DNA of 64,000 nucleotides from Desmonostoc muscorum LEGE 12446 (GTDB taxonomy: Bacteria > Cyanobacteriota > Cyanobacteriia > Cyanobacteriales > Nostocaceae), in contig NZ_JADEXS020000001.1 of NCBI RefSeq assembly GCF_015207005.2, positions 7,401,001-7,465,000 of the forward strand, in the 5' to 3' direction. The position numbers were made by a program, and so were the translations under genes. The notes under the pieces are model-generated. The model did not search any database, was not told the DNA's origin, and saw only the letters and a list, made by a program, of their open reading frames with translations. Shown one piece after another: positions 27,301 to 37,397 of this stretch. Positions within the stretch are counted from its first letter, which is position 1; each line of letters begins with the position of its first letter.

Positions 27301-29285
27301 TCGCTGTTGGCTCCCCAAATATACCCAGCAACAACAATCTTGCCGTCAGGCTGGAGAGCAACGCTATAGCCATCTTCACTTCCGGTGCCAATAGAAGTGT
27401 TAACTATACCTGCACTACCAAAATTACTGTCTAAACTGCCGTCAATGTTGTAGCGAGCTAAATCAAACTGGCTCAAACCCCCGAAGACAACAATTTTGCC
27501 ATCCGGTTGAATGGCTACACTCTTAGCGTAAATATTAGAAGTGGTAGATACTATCTCACCATTACCAAAGTTAAGGTCGAGGTCACCAGGATTCATTAAC
27601 AGCTTGATAAAAACGTTTTGATTGGGACTGGTTAAAATACCATCGCTGACGTTGACTTGTAGATTGACAATGGGAATGGGGTTAATTTGAGGATTAAGGT
27701 CATCAATATCATTGATAGCCAACTCTCCGGTATTGGGGTTGATACTGAAAGCTTGATTGCCGTCACCATCTATGTCTAGATTTCCACTGGCGATCGCCCA
27801 GTTAGAAAAGGTAGTATTGCTATCAACATCTGTAGCCGTCAATGTCCGAATAATTGTACCGTTGCTAACATTCTCAGGAATATTGAAAAAAATCGGCGCA
27901 ATTACAGGTGCATCATTGACAGGATTAATCGTAATTGCAGCTGTGTCAGTAGTACTACTAAAAGCAGTCGAGCCACCATTAGTACTTGTGTTACCCAAGT
28001 TACCATTTATTCCACTAGTTTGATCCCAAGCACGAAAGGTGATGGCGTTGTTGATGGTGCCGTTGAAGTTTGGGGAAGGGCGGAAATAAACGCGGGTGTT
28101 AGCATCTGCCGCCAACAACCGAGCGCTACTATTGGAAACTGTACCCACGCTATACCAGTTTTGCCCATTGTTAGTGCTGTACCACCACGAACCGTTGCTG
28201 GTGTTCGTGGTAGTAATAGCAATACCAGTTACTGCCCCATTGTTGGAGTCGCTGACGTTTCCGCCCAGGTTCACCAATGAGGAGACTAACGTACCTACTG
28301 CTCCGGAAGGTGCGTCTGAATCTTCGTTGATTGAATTGAGGTTAATAACGGTGTCAGTTAATGTAGGAGCAGTATTACTAGGAGCAGGGGTGAAAGAGTA
28401 ATTCAAGGTAACATTACCCGTATTAGCTTGATAGCCATCTACAGAAATGTGATAAGTTGTTCCGGCAGTAACTGTGAAACTCACCTGACTAGCTCTATTT
28501 CCACTGGCAAGATCGTCGTTAGCAGCAACCAGGCTCAAACTGTTGATGGCATTACCTGTGTAAACATCAAGGTAAGTATCAAAGCCACTACCTATAGTAT
28601 CAAAAACAATGTTTCCAGAAGCAGGAGCAGTCCAACTCCACCAAATTGAATTTGTGGTTCCTGATTGAATTGGCTCCCCTGATTCACCTGTAGCTCCTAC
28701 ATTATTGCCTGTACTATTGCCTGAGTTACCAGAAAGTATAATTCGGTTGGCAAAGTTGTCATTGGAGGAAGCTAAAACGAAGTTGTAAGTTTCTAATATT
28801 TCTGGTTTAAATACCTGAGCAGTCGTCACCTCACCTCGACTGATTTCTAAATTCCAGTCTCCGCCTAAAGCAGCATTCCCTGTGAGATTGGCAGAAGCAG
28901 CAATGCTAGCTTTTGTCAACTTGTGCAACTTATCAATAAATTCTTCCCCAGCGTCTCCAGCAGCAACATTACAGCCGTAAAGTAATAGAGATGGAGAAAC
29001 GCAGAGATGGGAAGACCAGGTTTGTAGTTCCTGAGTGTAGCGTTGCAATGTGCTGAGGCTAAGTTGGGTGTTACCTAAGTAAAGGCAACCAGGGGAGCCA
29101 TGAGAAATGATGTGTACACTTTCAACTCCACGGCACTGTGATAATACGTGGGTAATTTGTTCTACCCCATCTTGATGGCGATCGAGGATAACTGCCTCTA
29201 ATTTTAATACAAAAGCTTCGAGTAATATTTCGTAGTTAATTACTGAGGAGTCAATGAAAAGAATGCTTGTGTTTTTCATGTTCAT
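24318..29285 (-). CDS. Giant DUF4347 / delta-60 / RTX surface or secreted protein
   Basis: The 1655-residue protein has, in order: DUF4347 (about 1-165; [14 protein letters not shown] and [13 protein letters not shown]); a PPC-like beta domain (about 172-305); a Gly/Asn-rich repeat; and a cadherin-like domain near 470-570. About nine delta-60 repeats follow (YN-x-DGSLD-x-SFG-x-GG and [14 protein letters not shown] motifs) to near 970, then another cadherin-like stretch and C-terminal RTX nonapeptides ([10 protein letters not shown] type). RTX blocks bind calcium and suggest type I secretion without a cleaved signal. Such DUF4347 proteins are common in filamentous cyanobacteria; an adhesive role is inferred. 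Confidence 0.85.
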   Translation of the reverse strand: MNMKNTSILFIDSSVINYEILLEAFVLKLEAVILDRHQDGVEQITHVLSQCRGVESVHIISHGSPGCLYLGNTQLSLSTLQRYTQELQTWSSHLCVSPSLLLYGCNVAAGDAGEEFIDKLHKLTKASIAASANLTGNAALGGDWNLEISRGEVTTAQVFKPEILETYNFVLASSNDNFANRIILSGNSGNSTGNNVGATGESGEPIQSGTTNSIWWSWTAPASGNIVFDTIGSGFDTYLDVYTGNAINSLSLVAANDDLASGNRASQVSFTVTAGTTYHISVDGYQANTGNVTLNYSFTPAPSNTAPTLTDTVINLNSINEDSDAPSGAVGTLVSSLVNLGGNVSDSNNGAVTGIAITTTNTSNGSWWYSTNNGQNWYSVGTVSNSSARLLAADANTRVYFRPSPNFNGTINNAITFRAWDQTSGINGNLGNTSTNGGSTAFSSTTDTAAITINPVNDAPVIAPIFFNIPENVSNGTIIRTLTATDVDSNTTFSNWAIASGNLDIDGDGNQAFSINPNTGELAINDIDDLNPQINPIPIVNLQVNVSDGILTSPNQNVFIKLLMNPGDLDLNFGNGEIVSTTSNIYAKSVAIQPDGKIVVFGGLSQFDLARYNIDGSLDSNFGSAGIVNTSIGTGSEDGYSVALQPDGKIVVAGYIWGANSEPNRPDFALARYNADGSLDSSFGNAGKLITNFGEDFGHKVLVQADGKIILAGYIGNGNADYVLIRYNTDGSLDASFGNGGKVNGTKGYAVAIQADGKIVVGGRDYNGSDIKFALTRYNTDGSLDTSFGNSGRVVAAIGTPGGEIHTIAIQADGKIVAAGRVWKYVNYTSSNQNDLAIARFNTDGTLDANFGDGGKVIAPLSANTDDRANSLSIQQNGKIVVGGYIESETNSLNRRTVLLAYNANGTLDNSFGIGGQIMTPLWSAYDESDIVATQSDGKIVVVGQFDDSSFAVARFLGVSNIAPPAIANWPEYAASYTENAPAILIAEPNTTVTDPDSANFHTGKLTVRIKSGGSSDDRLSIRNETQINLNGHIINYGTLEIGTFSVGTGSEDLVIDFNTSATRIAVEALLHNITYVNVSENPSITPRIIEVVLSDGDGGTSTPVTRTINVMAVNDAAVITAGQSFSINEGVANGAVVGTVAATDVDGSTFTNWTIIDGNLDSDRDGQVGFNINSTTGEITVNDSDELDFEINPIFELQVTVSDGINTSSVQTVTVQLQDVIENTLYGTRSADNLTGSLADDIIYGYEGSDRLYGETGKDTIYGGISNDSLYGGTGNDILDGGDANDYLYGQDGSDRLIGNAGNDYLYGGGGDDFIDGGAGTDSLNESGDVNFTLTNSQLSGLGNDTLISIEKVILTGGITDNILDASAFTLGSVSLYGGAGNDNLLGSSKNDYLYGQDDSDRLYGNAGNDYLYGGNSDDTLDGGVGNDSLYGENGNDRLIGGIGNDYLYGGAGDDALDGGAGTDYLNESSNVNFTLTNTQLSGLGSDTLISIEQVTLTGGISDNILDASAFSLGKVYLYGDAGNDTLNGGAGNDYLYGQDNSDRLTGGAGNDYLYGGNGDDLLNGGAGNDYLYGQAGADIFVLASGNGTDTINSFQDGIDKLGLFGGLTYGALTISASGNNTSIRITSTNEVLATLTSINSSLIGENDFIFSNG

Positions 29286-29879
29286 TATATTATTGTCATG
29301 ATTGTAATTTTGAGTTTTAAGTGTTATTGAAACTCGGTGATATGATATGAAATGCTGGATAATATAAACTCAGAAACTATTGTTCATCAATCTATTCAAT
29401 AGCTCAGTTCTGATTTATCCTCTTCAGAAAAGCTGACAGTTACTCAAAAAAAGACAGCGATTACCCTAGTAATATTTTGCTGATCTTCAGCCTTAATTTC
29501 ATCGATAAATTTTCTGATATATTGTCAAGAAATTGTAAAGCTTTAAAAAATATAGTAACAAATGCTACTTTAAATTTCAAGATTCAGTTGATTAGTTGTC
29601 TTGAAAAAGGAGTGACGAGTAAGGAGATCACCTCGTTGTGTGATTTCTTGCCACGACACAATATGTGGTAGCGGTAATTCATGTAGACGCGGATCAGCCG
29701 CTACTTTCGTTATCTTTTGGGTAAGTCCTGATTACATGATTGTCTAGCTTGTATATGCTTGAAGAGAAAGCTGACGGCTAAATCTGCTAAGTTTGTATCT
29801 TAATAAATCTAGCTATTGCTAGATGTTCCAATTTTGTTAAAAGCTATAATCTACATCTGTTGCACCGAGAGATTAACTT
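29286..29879. other. Intergenic, divergent promoter region
   Basis: About 590 bp between two genes that face away from each other. A short frame at 29477-29671 has no protein character. GGGTAAGTCCTGATTA near 29720 resembles the end of the CAGGACTTACGCA elements in this window and may be a solo relic. Nothing else was recognised. Confidence 0.4.
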
Positions 29880-31214
29880 GTGGATGCCATTTTAGAACGA
29901 TCGCATGAATTAAAACAAGCCTTGGTTGATTTCGTCCTCGACGCAGAAGGCGAACTCGCACAAGCACTGGAAACTTATGCAGCTGCACAGTTGCGCCGTG
30001 GAAGTGGCGATAGTACACAGCAAGACTTAATCATCGATCGCTTTCTCACAGAAGGAAAAGTGGGCGAACACTCACCACTAGAGTTGTTTATCGCCAGCCA
30101 TCCAGACTTAGACGAGAGCGATCGCAATTTAATCAATAGTTGGCATCGCAGTTTTATTGGCTTATTTGCCATTACTAACATCCTACCTGATGGCTTTGAA
30201 TTAACCAACTGGTTAACAGATAAACGCTACATTGTCAAGGCAAACAATCCTCAAACATTACAAGCAATATCTCGTTTGAAAGTCGGAGAAATCTTACTAA
30301 CTCGCATTTCTCCTGTTACCGATAGCTATTGGATATTCTCTGGCCCTTACACACTCATGGGTAAATTGGGTAAACCAAAACTTGCTGTTGCAATTGGTAA
30401 TTTCAAAGAAAACTATAAAAGTAATCTTTACAGTGATGCTCCAGATTTGCTAGAGGAAGCTTGGCAATCAGTAGGACAATATCATCAACAGTTTGTAGAA
30501 TTTTTTGGTACTGATGAAATTACATTACCTGGTTACCAGTTGAATAAAAAAATAGCCGATTTTCAAGAAATAATTACTGAGAAAAGCTTGGCAGCAGCCG
30601 GAATAGATACTTCTAAATCCTTGGCAGAAGTGGCAGAAGAAGCTGGCATTGACGATGAGGAAATCAAAGCAGCAGCAGCAGAATTGGGTGCCGACTCCAA
30701 CACAGTGTCTCAGATATTTAACAGCAAAAAGGGCAATAGCAAAATGGTGATGCCCAAAGTTGATTTACCGCCTGAACTGAAGAAAGCCGAACAGGTAACG
30801 GCTCTTTCTCACCCTCGTTGGGGACAAATGTTTTTACCAACATATAGTAAGGTACAAACAATTTTATCAGCAGAAGATTGGCAAAGTGTTGAAGGTGCCC
30901 AAAAGTTAATTCGCTACTACCTAGAAGATAAAAGTATTAATGCTTTTATTTGGCATCGATTGGCGCAACAACACCCAACTCAATTAGAAAATGTGTTGCA
31001 AACAATCTTAGAACGTCCAGAGTTTCGTCTTGAAAGTGACTTAGACACACTTTTGCAAGAATTCAATAAACCTATTGAGCCAGAGTTACCAGAAATTGCT
31101 AGCGTTCCGATACATCTACATAACTTATTTCAAGAAGCTTTAGGAGAAGTGAATAAATCTAAGCCTAAGAATAAGGGACAACAAAAGTCAGCAAAGGGTT
31201 TTCAAAGAAGTTAG
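29880..31214 (+). CDS. Conserved-looking protein of unknown function
   Basis: I do not recognise a family. The 444-residue product begins at a GTG (MDAILERSHELKQALVDF) and has no signal or membrane segment, so it should be soluble. The first ~210 residues look globular and mixed alpha/beta, with FELTNWLTDKRYIVKANN and a beta hairpin YWIFSGPYTLMGKLG. Then comes an Ala/Glu-rich helical part (SLAEVAEEAGIDDEEIKAAA) and a helical C-terminal domain. The tail is basic (KSKPKNKGQQKSAKGFQ). Codon use resembles the neighbours. It is monocistronic, followed by repeat DNA. Confidence 0.55.
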   Translation: MDAILERSHELKQALVDFVLDAEGELAQALETYAAAQLRRGSGDSTQQDLIIDRFLTEGKVGEHSPLELFIASHPDLDESDRNLINSWHRSFIGLFAITNILPDGFELTNWLTDKRYIVKANNPQTLQAISRLKVGEILLTRISPVTDSYWIFSGPYTLMGKLGKPKLAVAIGNFKENYKSNLYSDAPDLLEEAWQSVGQYHQQFVEFFGTDEITLPGYQLNKKIADFQEIITEKSLAAAGIDTSKSLAEVAEEAGIDDEEIKAAAAELGADSNTVSQIFNSKKGNSKMVMPKVDLPPELKKAEQVTALSHPRWGQMFLPTYSKVQTILSAEDWQSVEGAQKLIRYYLEDKSINAFIWHRLAQQHPTQLENVLQTILERPEFRLESDLDTLLQEFNKPIEPELPEIASVPIHLHNLFQEALGEVNKSKPKNKGQQKSAKGFQRS

Positions 31215-31235
31215 CAGATATATAATAGATTTCTC

Positions 31236-31660
31236 GTAGGGGCACGGCATTGCCCATTGGTGTCAACTTAAGCTCAAATGCTTGTCCCACATACGCTTTA
31301 CTCCACCCTAACCCTCCCCTTGTAAAGGGGAGGGAACTAAATTTCTTTTTCCCCCTTTCCAAGGCAGGGCTGTTTCATTCCATTTCAAACAGGATTTGTC
31401 AAGATGGTTAGCGAGAAAATTGTAAGTAAGGGTGACGATGAGATGAACATTTAAACATTGAAATATCAGTAAAATAGTTCATTTTCTGGGCACGCTGGTA
31501 ACAAAATAACTAATTTTTAATTGCTAGAACCCTTGATTTTTAAAGCTCTTTGGGGAATGAAACAGCCCTGCTTTCCAAGGGGGGATTAAGGGGGGTAAAA
31601 CGTGTGTAGGACAAGGGTTTCACGTTAAGTTGACACCTATGGGCATTGCCGTGCCCCTAC
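31236..31660. mobile_element. Composite inverted-repeat element, outer layer
   Basis: GTAGGGGCACGGCATTGCCC… with TTGGTGTCAACTTAA at the left is mirrored by TTAAGTTGACACC…GGGCATTGCCGTGCCCCTAC at the right. The inner DNA has CCCTCCCCTTGTAAAGGGGAGGG hairpin halves and a second inserted element (31365-31570). Non-coding. Confidence 0.7.
31365..31570. mobile_element. ISAs1-like MITE (206 bp) with 10-bp target duplication
   Basis: The termini are CAGGGCTGTTTCATTCC and its exact complement. They are flanked by the direct repeat CTTTCCAAGG (31355-31364 and 31571-31580). CAGGG ends with 8-10 bp duplications are characteristic of the ISAs1 family. There is no transposase, so it would depend on an element elsewhere. 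Confidence 0.75.
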
Positions 31661-31707
31661 CAACGTATTTGTATCATTATTAAAGTGAAACGGTATAAGG
31701 GGGGTAA

Positions 31708-31825
31708 TATCATGTCCGGTTGAAGACTTATCATTTAGAGAACAGGGAGCAGGGAGCAGGGGGAAAAAGACTTTTGGGATTTTTGCACAGATACGGTAAT
31801 CATAAGTGATTAGGCGGACATGATA
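31708..31825. repeat. Short inverted-repeat element, TATCATGTCCGG family (copy 2)
   Basis: TATCATGTCCGGTTGAAGACTT at the left and GCGGACATGATA at the right match the ends at 10447-10540. The middle has GGGAGCAGGGAGCAGGG repeats. Confidence 0.7.
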
Positions 31826-31828
31826 TAA

Positions 31829-32101
31829 CACAGAAACGTTCTCATTTGGAACAAGAACATTCTCACTGAAAACAGAAACGTTGTCATTTGGAACAAAAAC
31901 ATCCTCACTGAAAACAGAAACGTTCTCACTTGGAACAAGAACATTCTCACTGAAAACAGAAACGTTCTCATTTGGAACAAGAACATTCTCACTGAAAACA
32001 GAAACGTTCTCGTTTAGAACAAAAACATTCTCATTTGAAACAGAAACGTTCTCACTAAAAACAGGAATGTTCTCGTTTAGAACGCGAAACTTGCAGATAA
32101 A
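31829..32101. repeat. 21-bp tandem repeat array (12 units plus one degenerate)
   Basis: Two alternating 21-bp variants, AACAGAAACGTTCTCATTTG(G) and AACAAGAACATTCTCACTGA(A), make a 42-bp higher-order period. Divergence increases toward the right end. It starts directly after the TATCATGTCCGG element and stops 30 bp before the NB-ARC gene end. Frames open through it are repeat artefacts. Confidence 0.93.
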
Positions 32102-32132
32102 AGCTTGATTAATGGAGTAGGGAACATGAATT

Positions 32133-33926
32133 TTACTGTTCTGAGGTAAAAGAATCGCGCAAATATGCTAAACTTTCACGTACAGTAACAGTATTAGGAT
32201 GATCCACCCCTAACCGACGCTCACAAATATCTAATGCTTGGATGTAAAGGGGTTCGGCTTCGCTGTATCTGCCTTGGGAGTCGTAGAGTCCCGCCAGGTT
32301 GTTGAGACTAGCTGCGACATTTGGATGTTCTTCACCCAGCAGCTTGCGCGTGAGTGCCAAAGCTTGGATGTAAAGGGGTTCGGCTTCGCTGTATCTGCCT
32401 TGGGAACAGTAGAGTACCGCCAGGTTGTTGAGACTTTGTGCGACATGTGGATGTTCTTCACCCAGCAGCTTGCGCGTGAGTGCCAATGCTTGGATTAAAA
32501 GGGGTTCGGCTTCGCTGTATCTGCCTTGGGAGTAGTAGAGTGCCGCCAGGTTGTTGAGACTTTGTGCGACATCTGGATGTTCTTCACCCAGCAGCTTGCG
32601 CGTGAGTGCCAAAGCTTGGATGTAAAGGGGTTCGGCTTCGCTGTATCTGCCTTGGGAATGGTAGAGTAACGCCAGGTTGTTGAGACTAAGTGCGACATCT
32701 GGATGTTCTTCACCCAAACGTTTTTTAGTTACTTCTAAACACTGCTCATACCAAGGTAAAGCTTGGTTATATAAACCTTGACCATTGTAAAATCCAGCGT
32801 TGCCAATGAATGCCCAAGGTAAATCTTCATCGGCTATATATTGAATGAGATTGTTTGCTACCTCAGCTAAATGAGGTATGGCAGGGGTGGCGGCGGTGAT
32901 TTGCTCAAGGGTGGGCGAGTCAGGAATATCTTTAGCAACTGCTACCATTACCTTGCAAAAACTTTGCTTAAATTCCTCTGCCTTTTCTAAACCTGTACAT
33001 TTATATTGGAAAAACTCCCGCAACAGTGGATGCAATTGGTAAACTCCCTCACTTTTGCGCTGGAGTAAATGTAGATTCAGCAAGCTATCGTCTCTAATTT
33101 CTTCTAAATCTTCCGCATCTTCTTCTGGTAAACACTGTTCCACCAAGTTCCAAGGTATGGGTGCGGCGGCAAATAAACTCAATAAACATCCCAATTGTTT
33201 ATCGTCGTCCTCTAATTCTTGCCAACTCAACTCAAAGGCTGCTAACACACCTCGTTGTGCTGTCATGTCAGCTTCTGACTTAGATTTAGACAGAGAACGC
33301 TCATCTAGTCGCTTGTTCTCCAAGCGCCGCAACATCTCAGCTAAAGATAAATCCTGTTTTCGCGCCAGATAGCGCCCCACTAATTCCACACCCAAAGGTA
33401 AATATCCCAGCCACTCACACAACTGATTTGCTATAACTAATTCTCGCTCAATTCGCTGTGGTGTTTCCTTGAGTAAAGACCTCAACAACTCCAGCGCCGC
33501 CTCTGGTTGCAGCACATCCAAAGATAACTGTGGGATGCGTCCCAAGTTCTGGCGCGTAGTCATCAACACTTTAAACCGGGAAGGTAGCGACTGTAAGTAA
33601 GGCTTGACTTGCTCGTAGTCGCTGACATCATCCAACACTAGCAGCACATCACCACCACGCCAAAGCCGCCAGCAATATTGCACTTGCGCGGATAAATCAA
33701 AATCTTCTGGCGGCTTTAAATCAAGCTGCGTTCTGGCAAACTGCACAACTTGAATGCCCACATCCCCAGTTTTTGCCAGTAACCAGCAAAGCCCACCGTT
33801 GTATATTTCGCGTTGCTGGATGGCATATTGCAGGGCGAGTTCTGTTTTCCCAACTCCACCCATCCCCGCAATAGCCGCTATTGCTACTTGTTTATTATCC
33901 TGCAAAAGTTGGTGGAGTTTTTGCAA
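32133..33926 (-). pseudogene. NB-ARC/TPR NLR-like signalling ATPase, separated from its N-terminus by stops
   Basis: STAND-type protein. The P-loop GMGGVGKTELAL is near 21-32, a Walker B LLVLDDV near 94-100 and a GLPL-like GYLPLGVEL near 171; a winged-helix part (about 225-310) and C-terminal tetratricopeptide repeats follow. About five 42-residue TPR units (AEPLYIQALALTRKLLGEEH type) are nearly identical in DNA. The frame is continuous upstream with the 34032-34421 gene except for two stops, TAA at 33927-33929 (…EFVGREA-stop-LQKLHQ, where a Glu codon is expected) and TGA at 34032-34034. Without a good start (TTG only) it is probably a broken gene, or translated by readthrough. Confidence 0.75.
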
Positions 33927-34031
33927 TTATGCTTCACGCCCAACAAATTCCACAACCCCACTCAGGGGCAAATTTTGCGGTATTTCGGTAGAAAGATTTG
34001 ACTTTACCCGTTCGTGTTCGGGCGACTGTAG

Positions 34032-34421
34032 TCAAAAGTTAAAAGTTTGGGTTCGGTTGTCATTAGAAACGTTCCCAACATTCCCGCCATAATTTTTATC
34101 AACTGTGTTCGTAAAATTCTGAATAATAGAGGGTTGAGATTTAACAGCATTAGCCACTGTCTCAACAGCTTGAGCAATTTCTGGGTCTTTGTTTGCCGCT
34201 TCCTCTACTTGTTCGATTAGATGCGCTTGCCCATAATCTAAAGGTTGTGTTTGAGCTAATTCAATAGCACTTGCTGTATTGGGTTGTTTGCGCTTTAGGA
34301 GTAAAAATAACTTTTCGCCTTCGTTCCAAGCCTTTTCGCCGATGATTTCACCAGTTTTTTCAAAGGCTTTGGTGATGACTAAGGTGGCGATCGCAGCTGC
34401 TGTCAGTGATACTGGCTCCAT
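34032..34421 (-). CDS. N-terminal effector-like domain of the NB-ARC/TPR locus
   Basis: The 129-residue protein begins MEPVSLTAAAIATLVITKAFEK, a helical domain that often heads cyanobacterial NLR-like proteins or stands alone. It ends in an Asn/Gly-rich tail (NYGGNVGNVSNDNRTQTFNF) of the sort reported as amyloid-like signalling motifs upstream of NB-ARC proteins; that tail assignment is an inference. The next 34 codons continue in frame toward the NB-ARC part. It could therefore be the intact first gene of a pair, or the front of a disrupted fusion. Confidence 0.6.
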   Translation of the reverse strand: MEPVSLTAAAIATLVITKAFEKTGEIIGEKAWNEGEKLFLLLKRKQPNTASAIELAQTQPLDYGQAHLIEQVEEAANKDPEIAQAVETVANAVKSQPSIIQNFTNTVDKNYGGNVGNVSNDNRTQTFNF

Positions 34422-34648
34422 AATTCGCCAAAATATACGGAATTTTACATATGGTTCTCAGTCTAACAGCCTTTAAACAAGTAATAAACAACAAATAACA
34501 GAAAAAATTATAAAAAATTGAAGGGACGACTTCTACAGGTGAAATCGTCCCTCTCAACTTTTAAATAATTCGCTGCTTTTTGCAATTACGTTTTGTGATA
34601 GCGAAGGGTTAGCGGCGATAATGACGGATCTAAAATTTTGGATACCTC

Positions 34649-36040
34649 TTACCGAGTTTCAGCTTGGGTTGACACTGTTAATACTTGCGGTGGTGTAGCA
34701 TCGGGTGGATAGAGAAAGTCTACTTCTACTAAAGAGCGATCGCCAGCTTTCATGTTTAATAAAACTAAGGGTTCTCCTGGTTGACCTCGCTTTTGTACTA
34801 AATGCACAAATTCTGTTTTTGGCTGATTTTGCTCGTCTTTGTAACGTACCCGCACTGTCCCTCGGAAGAATACTTCACGGGCTGGTATATTCAAAAAGCG
34901 TAACCCTGGTTTGACTAACTGATCCTCTTTGAGTGGAGTTTGGATCGATACACTCACAGTTTGAGGACTTTGGGTATTGTTATATAACGGCAACTTCAGA
35001 CTATATTGAATTCCATAGTTGCCATGAGCGCGATATGCAGTGTCAGGATAGCGCACCAGCATATTACCACTTTGAATTTGATTAGTTCCTAAGGTACCAC
35101 CATGCAGGGTACTCAGAGCATAGGAAAACATTTCACCAGGTTGGGGAATAGTTAGATACCTAGCTTTAGGATTATCTACTAAAAAAGCTCTCCACTGTGA
35201 ACCAGCAACCACTCCCGCAACACGCCCATAAATTCTTGGCTTCCCAGTTTCTTCTAAGGGAGTGGGGGTTTTATCCCGTGGACTAGCCAAATCACCATTA
35301 TCTAGTAAATTTTCCCACTCTTCCAAACTAGGCGCACGTTCACTACCATCGGGATTTGCAGGGGCGAACATGGCTAGGCTAGCTGCATAGACAGTGCCAT
35401 TACTCCATAGTCGCATTAATGTAGACCGACCGTTGAGAGGTGGTGTCAATCCCTGCACCGGAATTGGTAAATTTAGTAACATCCGACTTTGCCCTGGTGG
35501 AATTTCAATTTGGGCAGGGAAAATTGCTTGTCGTTGTCCTCTTAATATATCAGTCATGACGCGATCGCCAGGCCCGGCAAAAATTTTGCCTAAAGGATTT
35601 TGCGTCAAAGATGGTAACTCAATAAATGGTGCATCGGGTTGACTTAAATAACTCGCCGCCTGCAAAATATTTACTTTCACAGATTCCGAACCAGGGTTAT
35701 GCAAAATTATCCCCAGGTAAAGAGAACGTAAATTTTCTGGTGGTTCAGCTTTTGCAACATGGTGAGCAAAAATATCAAATCGTCCTCGAAAGGGAAAATT
35801 CAGATGTGCCGTTGGTACTTTTTTCTTATCTGGTGGAAAAGTCGAAAGTAAAATTCCTTCTTTTAAAACTAATTCTGGACTATTGCTGTTAAATGTTGGC
35901 ACCCTATCCAACTTACCTGGTAAAGGACGCACTTGTTGTGATTGCACCACTTCTTGAGGCGGTGGTGTAACAGGTGTGGATTGGGCTATGGGAAAAATTA
36001 GTAACAATGGCAACATATACTTAGGTAACACTTTGAACAT
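34649..36040 (-). CDS. Exported DUF3370 protein
   Basis: The 463-residue protein starts with a signal peptide (MLPLLLIFPIAQS). It matches the cyanobacterial DUF3370 family: a Pro-rich start (VTPPPQEVV), VRPLPGKLDRVPTFNSNSP, a central beta-rich region with LYLGIILHNPGSESVKVNIL and IYGRVAGVVAGSQW, and a C-terminal part RFLNIPAREVFFRGTVRVRY. The role is unknown; an outer-layer or periplasmic location is likely. The next minus-strand gene ends 7 bp upstream of its start, so the two are probably cotranscribed. Confidence 0.75.
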   Translation of the reverse strand: MFKVLPKYMLPLLLIFPIAQSTPVTPPPQEVVQSQQVRPLPGKLDRVPTFNSNSPELVLKEGILLSTFPPDKKKVPTAHLNFPFRGRFDIFAHHVAKAEPPENLRSLYLGIILHNPGSESVKVNILQAASYLSQPDAPFIELPSLTQNPLGKIFAGPGDRVMTDILRGQRQAIFPAQIEIPPGQSRMLLNLPIPVQGLTPPLNGRSTLMRLWSNGTVYAASLAMFAPANPDGSERAPSLEEWENLLDNGDLASPRDKTPTPLEETGKPRIYGRVAGVVAGSQWRAFLVDNPKARYLTIPQPGEMFSYALSTLHGGTLGTNQIQSGNMLVRYPDTAYRAHGNYGIQYSLKLPLYNNTQSPQTVSVSIQTPLKEDQLVKPGLRFLNIPAREVFFRGTVRVRYKDEQNQPKTEFVHLVQKRGQPGEPLVLLNMKAGDRSLVEVDFLYPPDATPPQVLTVSTQAETR

Positions 36041-36047
36041 ACAGACA

Positions 36048-36569
36048 CTAACAACTTGATGAAAGTGCCAGATTGTTAATAATTAATAAGAAATCGGCAA
36101 GAATGGCACTCAAATTTTCTGGATTGAGAACCGGAACGTGAACAAAGATACAACGCGTCGGTAGTCGGCTTTGGTTTAAGTATTCCAAAACTGAATAGTA
36201 AAGACCTTCGCAAACAAATTTACCGCAGTCATGGCTAATCTCAATTGCCACTGCTCCCGCGACTAATTTTTCTAAATCAACATCTGTCTGCAAAACAGTT
36301 TCACCAGAGCTAGCGGCTAATTCTACACTTAATCGTGTGCGACTTGCAGCCATGCCACAACAGATGATGTAATGGGGTTGGATTGCATTGATTTTTTGAA
36401 TTACCTGAGAACTGGCCTGTTGCACATCTACGGGTAACAAGCGCAAAAAAGTTAAATCATGGGTAGTCAACTCAAGTTTCGTAACTTCTATTAATAGATC
36501 ATCAGATGAATTTGACAGTTGATCGGCCAGCCAAGTGTCAAAAGAAGTTAATAGAATTCTTTTCTGCAT
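36048..36569 (-). CDS. Pyroglutamyl-peptidase I family (C15) protein
   Basis: The 173-residue protein is close to the C15 peptidase fold, which removes N-terminal pyroglutamate from peptides. The catalytic triad positions are visible: Glu in GMAASRTRLSVELAA (about 93-107), Cys in DCGKFVCEGLYYS (about 133-145) and His in IFVHVPVLNPENL near the C-terminus. It is shorter than the typical ~210 residues, mainly at the N-terminal substrate loop (TSFDTWLADQ replaces the usual TGFEPFGG), so activity or specificity may differ. It lies 7 bp upstream of the DUF3370 gene. Confidence 0.75.
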   Translation of the reverse strand: MQKRILLTSFDTWLADQLSNSSDDLLIEVTKLELTTHDLTFLRLLPVDVQQASSQVIQKINAIQPHYIICCGMAASRTRLSVELAASSGETVLQTDVDLEKLVAGAVAIEISHDCGKFVCEGLYYSVLEYLNQSRLPTRCIFVHVPVLNPENLSAILADFLLIINNLALSSSC

Positions 36570-36645
36570 AACAAATATTATTTAGAATAGGAATATTATT
36601 TAGAATAGAAAAACCCTCCATAATAATTTTACAAGGAGCAGGTAA

Positions 36646-37281
36646 ATGCCAGTGATTGCGGTCGTAGACTATGAGATGGGAAATTTGCACTCAGTCTGCA
36701 AAGGTTTGGAAAAAGCCGGGGCAACTCCTAATGTTACTTATTCTGCCAAGGAATTAGAGCGAGCAGATGCAATAGTTCTGCCGGGAGTGGGAGCATTTGA
36801 TCCGGCAGTCCAACATTTGCGATCGCGTGGTTTGGAACAACCGATTAAAGAAGCGATCGCATCTGGCAAACCTTTCTTAGGGATCTGTTTGGGACTGCAA
36901 ATTCTTTTTGAATCAAGTGCAGAAGGTATCCAACCAGGACTGGGAATTATCAAAGGAAAAGTCCGGCGGTTTCGTCCAGAACCTGACATTACTATTCCTC
37001 ACATGGGTTGGAATCAACTGCAAGTGACTCAGCCAAAAAGTCTTTTGTGGGAGCATTTGCCATCAGATCCTTGGGTGTATTTTGTCCATTCCTACTATGT
37101 CGATCCAATAGAAGACCAAATTCGTGCAGCAACCGTCACCCACGGTACTCAAACCGTAACAGCTGCCATCGCCCATGAAAACCTGATGGCTGTACAATTT
37201 CACCCCGAAAAATCTTCTAATATTGGATTGCAAATCCTGTCTAATTTTGTTGCTCAAGTACGGGAAAAAATTCCTGCCTAA
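36646..37281 (+). CDS. hisH: Imidazole glycerol phosphate synthase, glutaminase subunit
   Basis: HisH supplies ammonia from glutamine to HisF in histidine synthesis. The 211-residue class I amidotransferase shows the nucleophile motif GICLGLQILFE (Cys near 85), a PGVGAFDPA oxyanion region near 47, and the catalytic His-Pro-Glu in QFHPEKSS near 192. Length is standard. A CAAGGAGC ribosome-binding site precedes the ATG. hisF is not adjacent, as is usual in cyanobacteria where his genes are scattered. The following rsmD is on the same strand 116 bp away. Confidence 0.93.
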   Translation: MPVIAVVDYEMGNLHSVCKGLEKAGATPNVTYSAKELERADAIVLPGVGAFDPAVQHLRSRGLEQPIKEAIASGKPFLGICLGLQILFESSAEGIQPGLGIIKGKVRRFRPEPDITIPHMGWNQLQVTQPKSLLWEHLPSDPWVYFVHSYYVDPIEDQIRAATVTHGTQTVTAAIAHENLMAVQFHPEKSSNIGLQILSNFVAQVREKIPA

Positions 37282-37397
37282 TACTATTTTTGTCCTTTGT
37301 CATTTGTCCAAAATCCAATTGTGAATAAATGAAAATCACCACCGACGATTAAACAGTGACTAATGGCCAATGACTAATGACTAATGACTAATGCCCA

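Noticed and set aside
24458..28649. Multiple short frames on both strands inside the 1655-residue gene
   Set aside because: Shadow frames of the repetitive RTX and delta-60 coding region.
29477..29671. A 64-codon frame before the unknown gene
   Set aside because: No start context, no similarity, and it lies in a divergent promoter region.
31810..32108. Frames through the third 21-bp array
   Set aside because: Low-complexity products of the repeat period.
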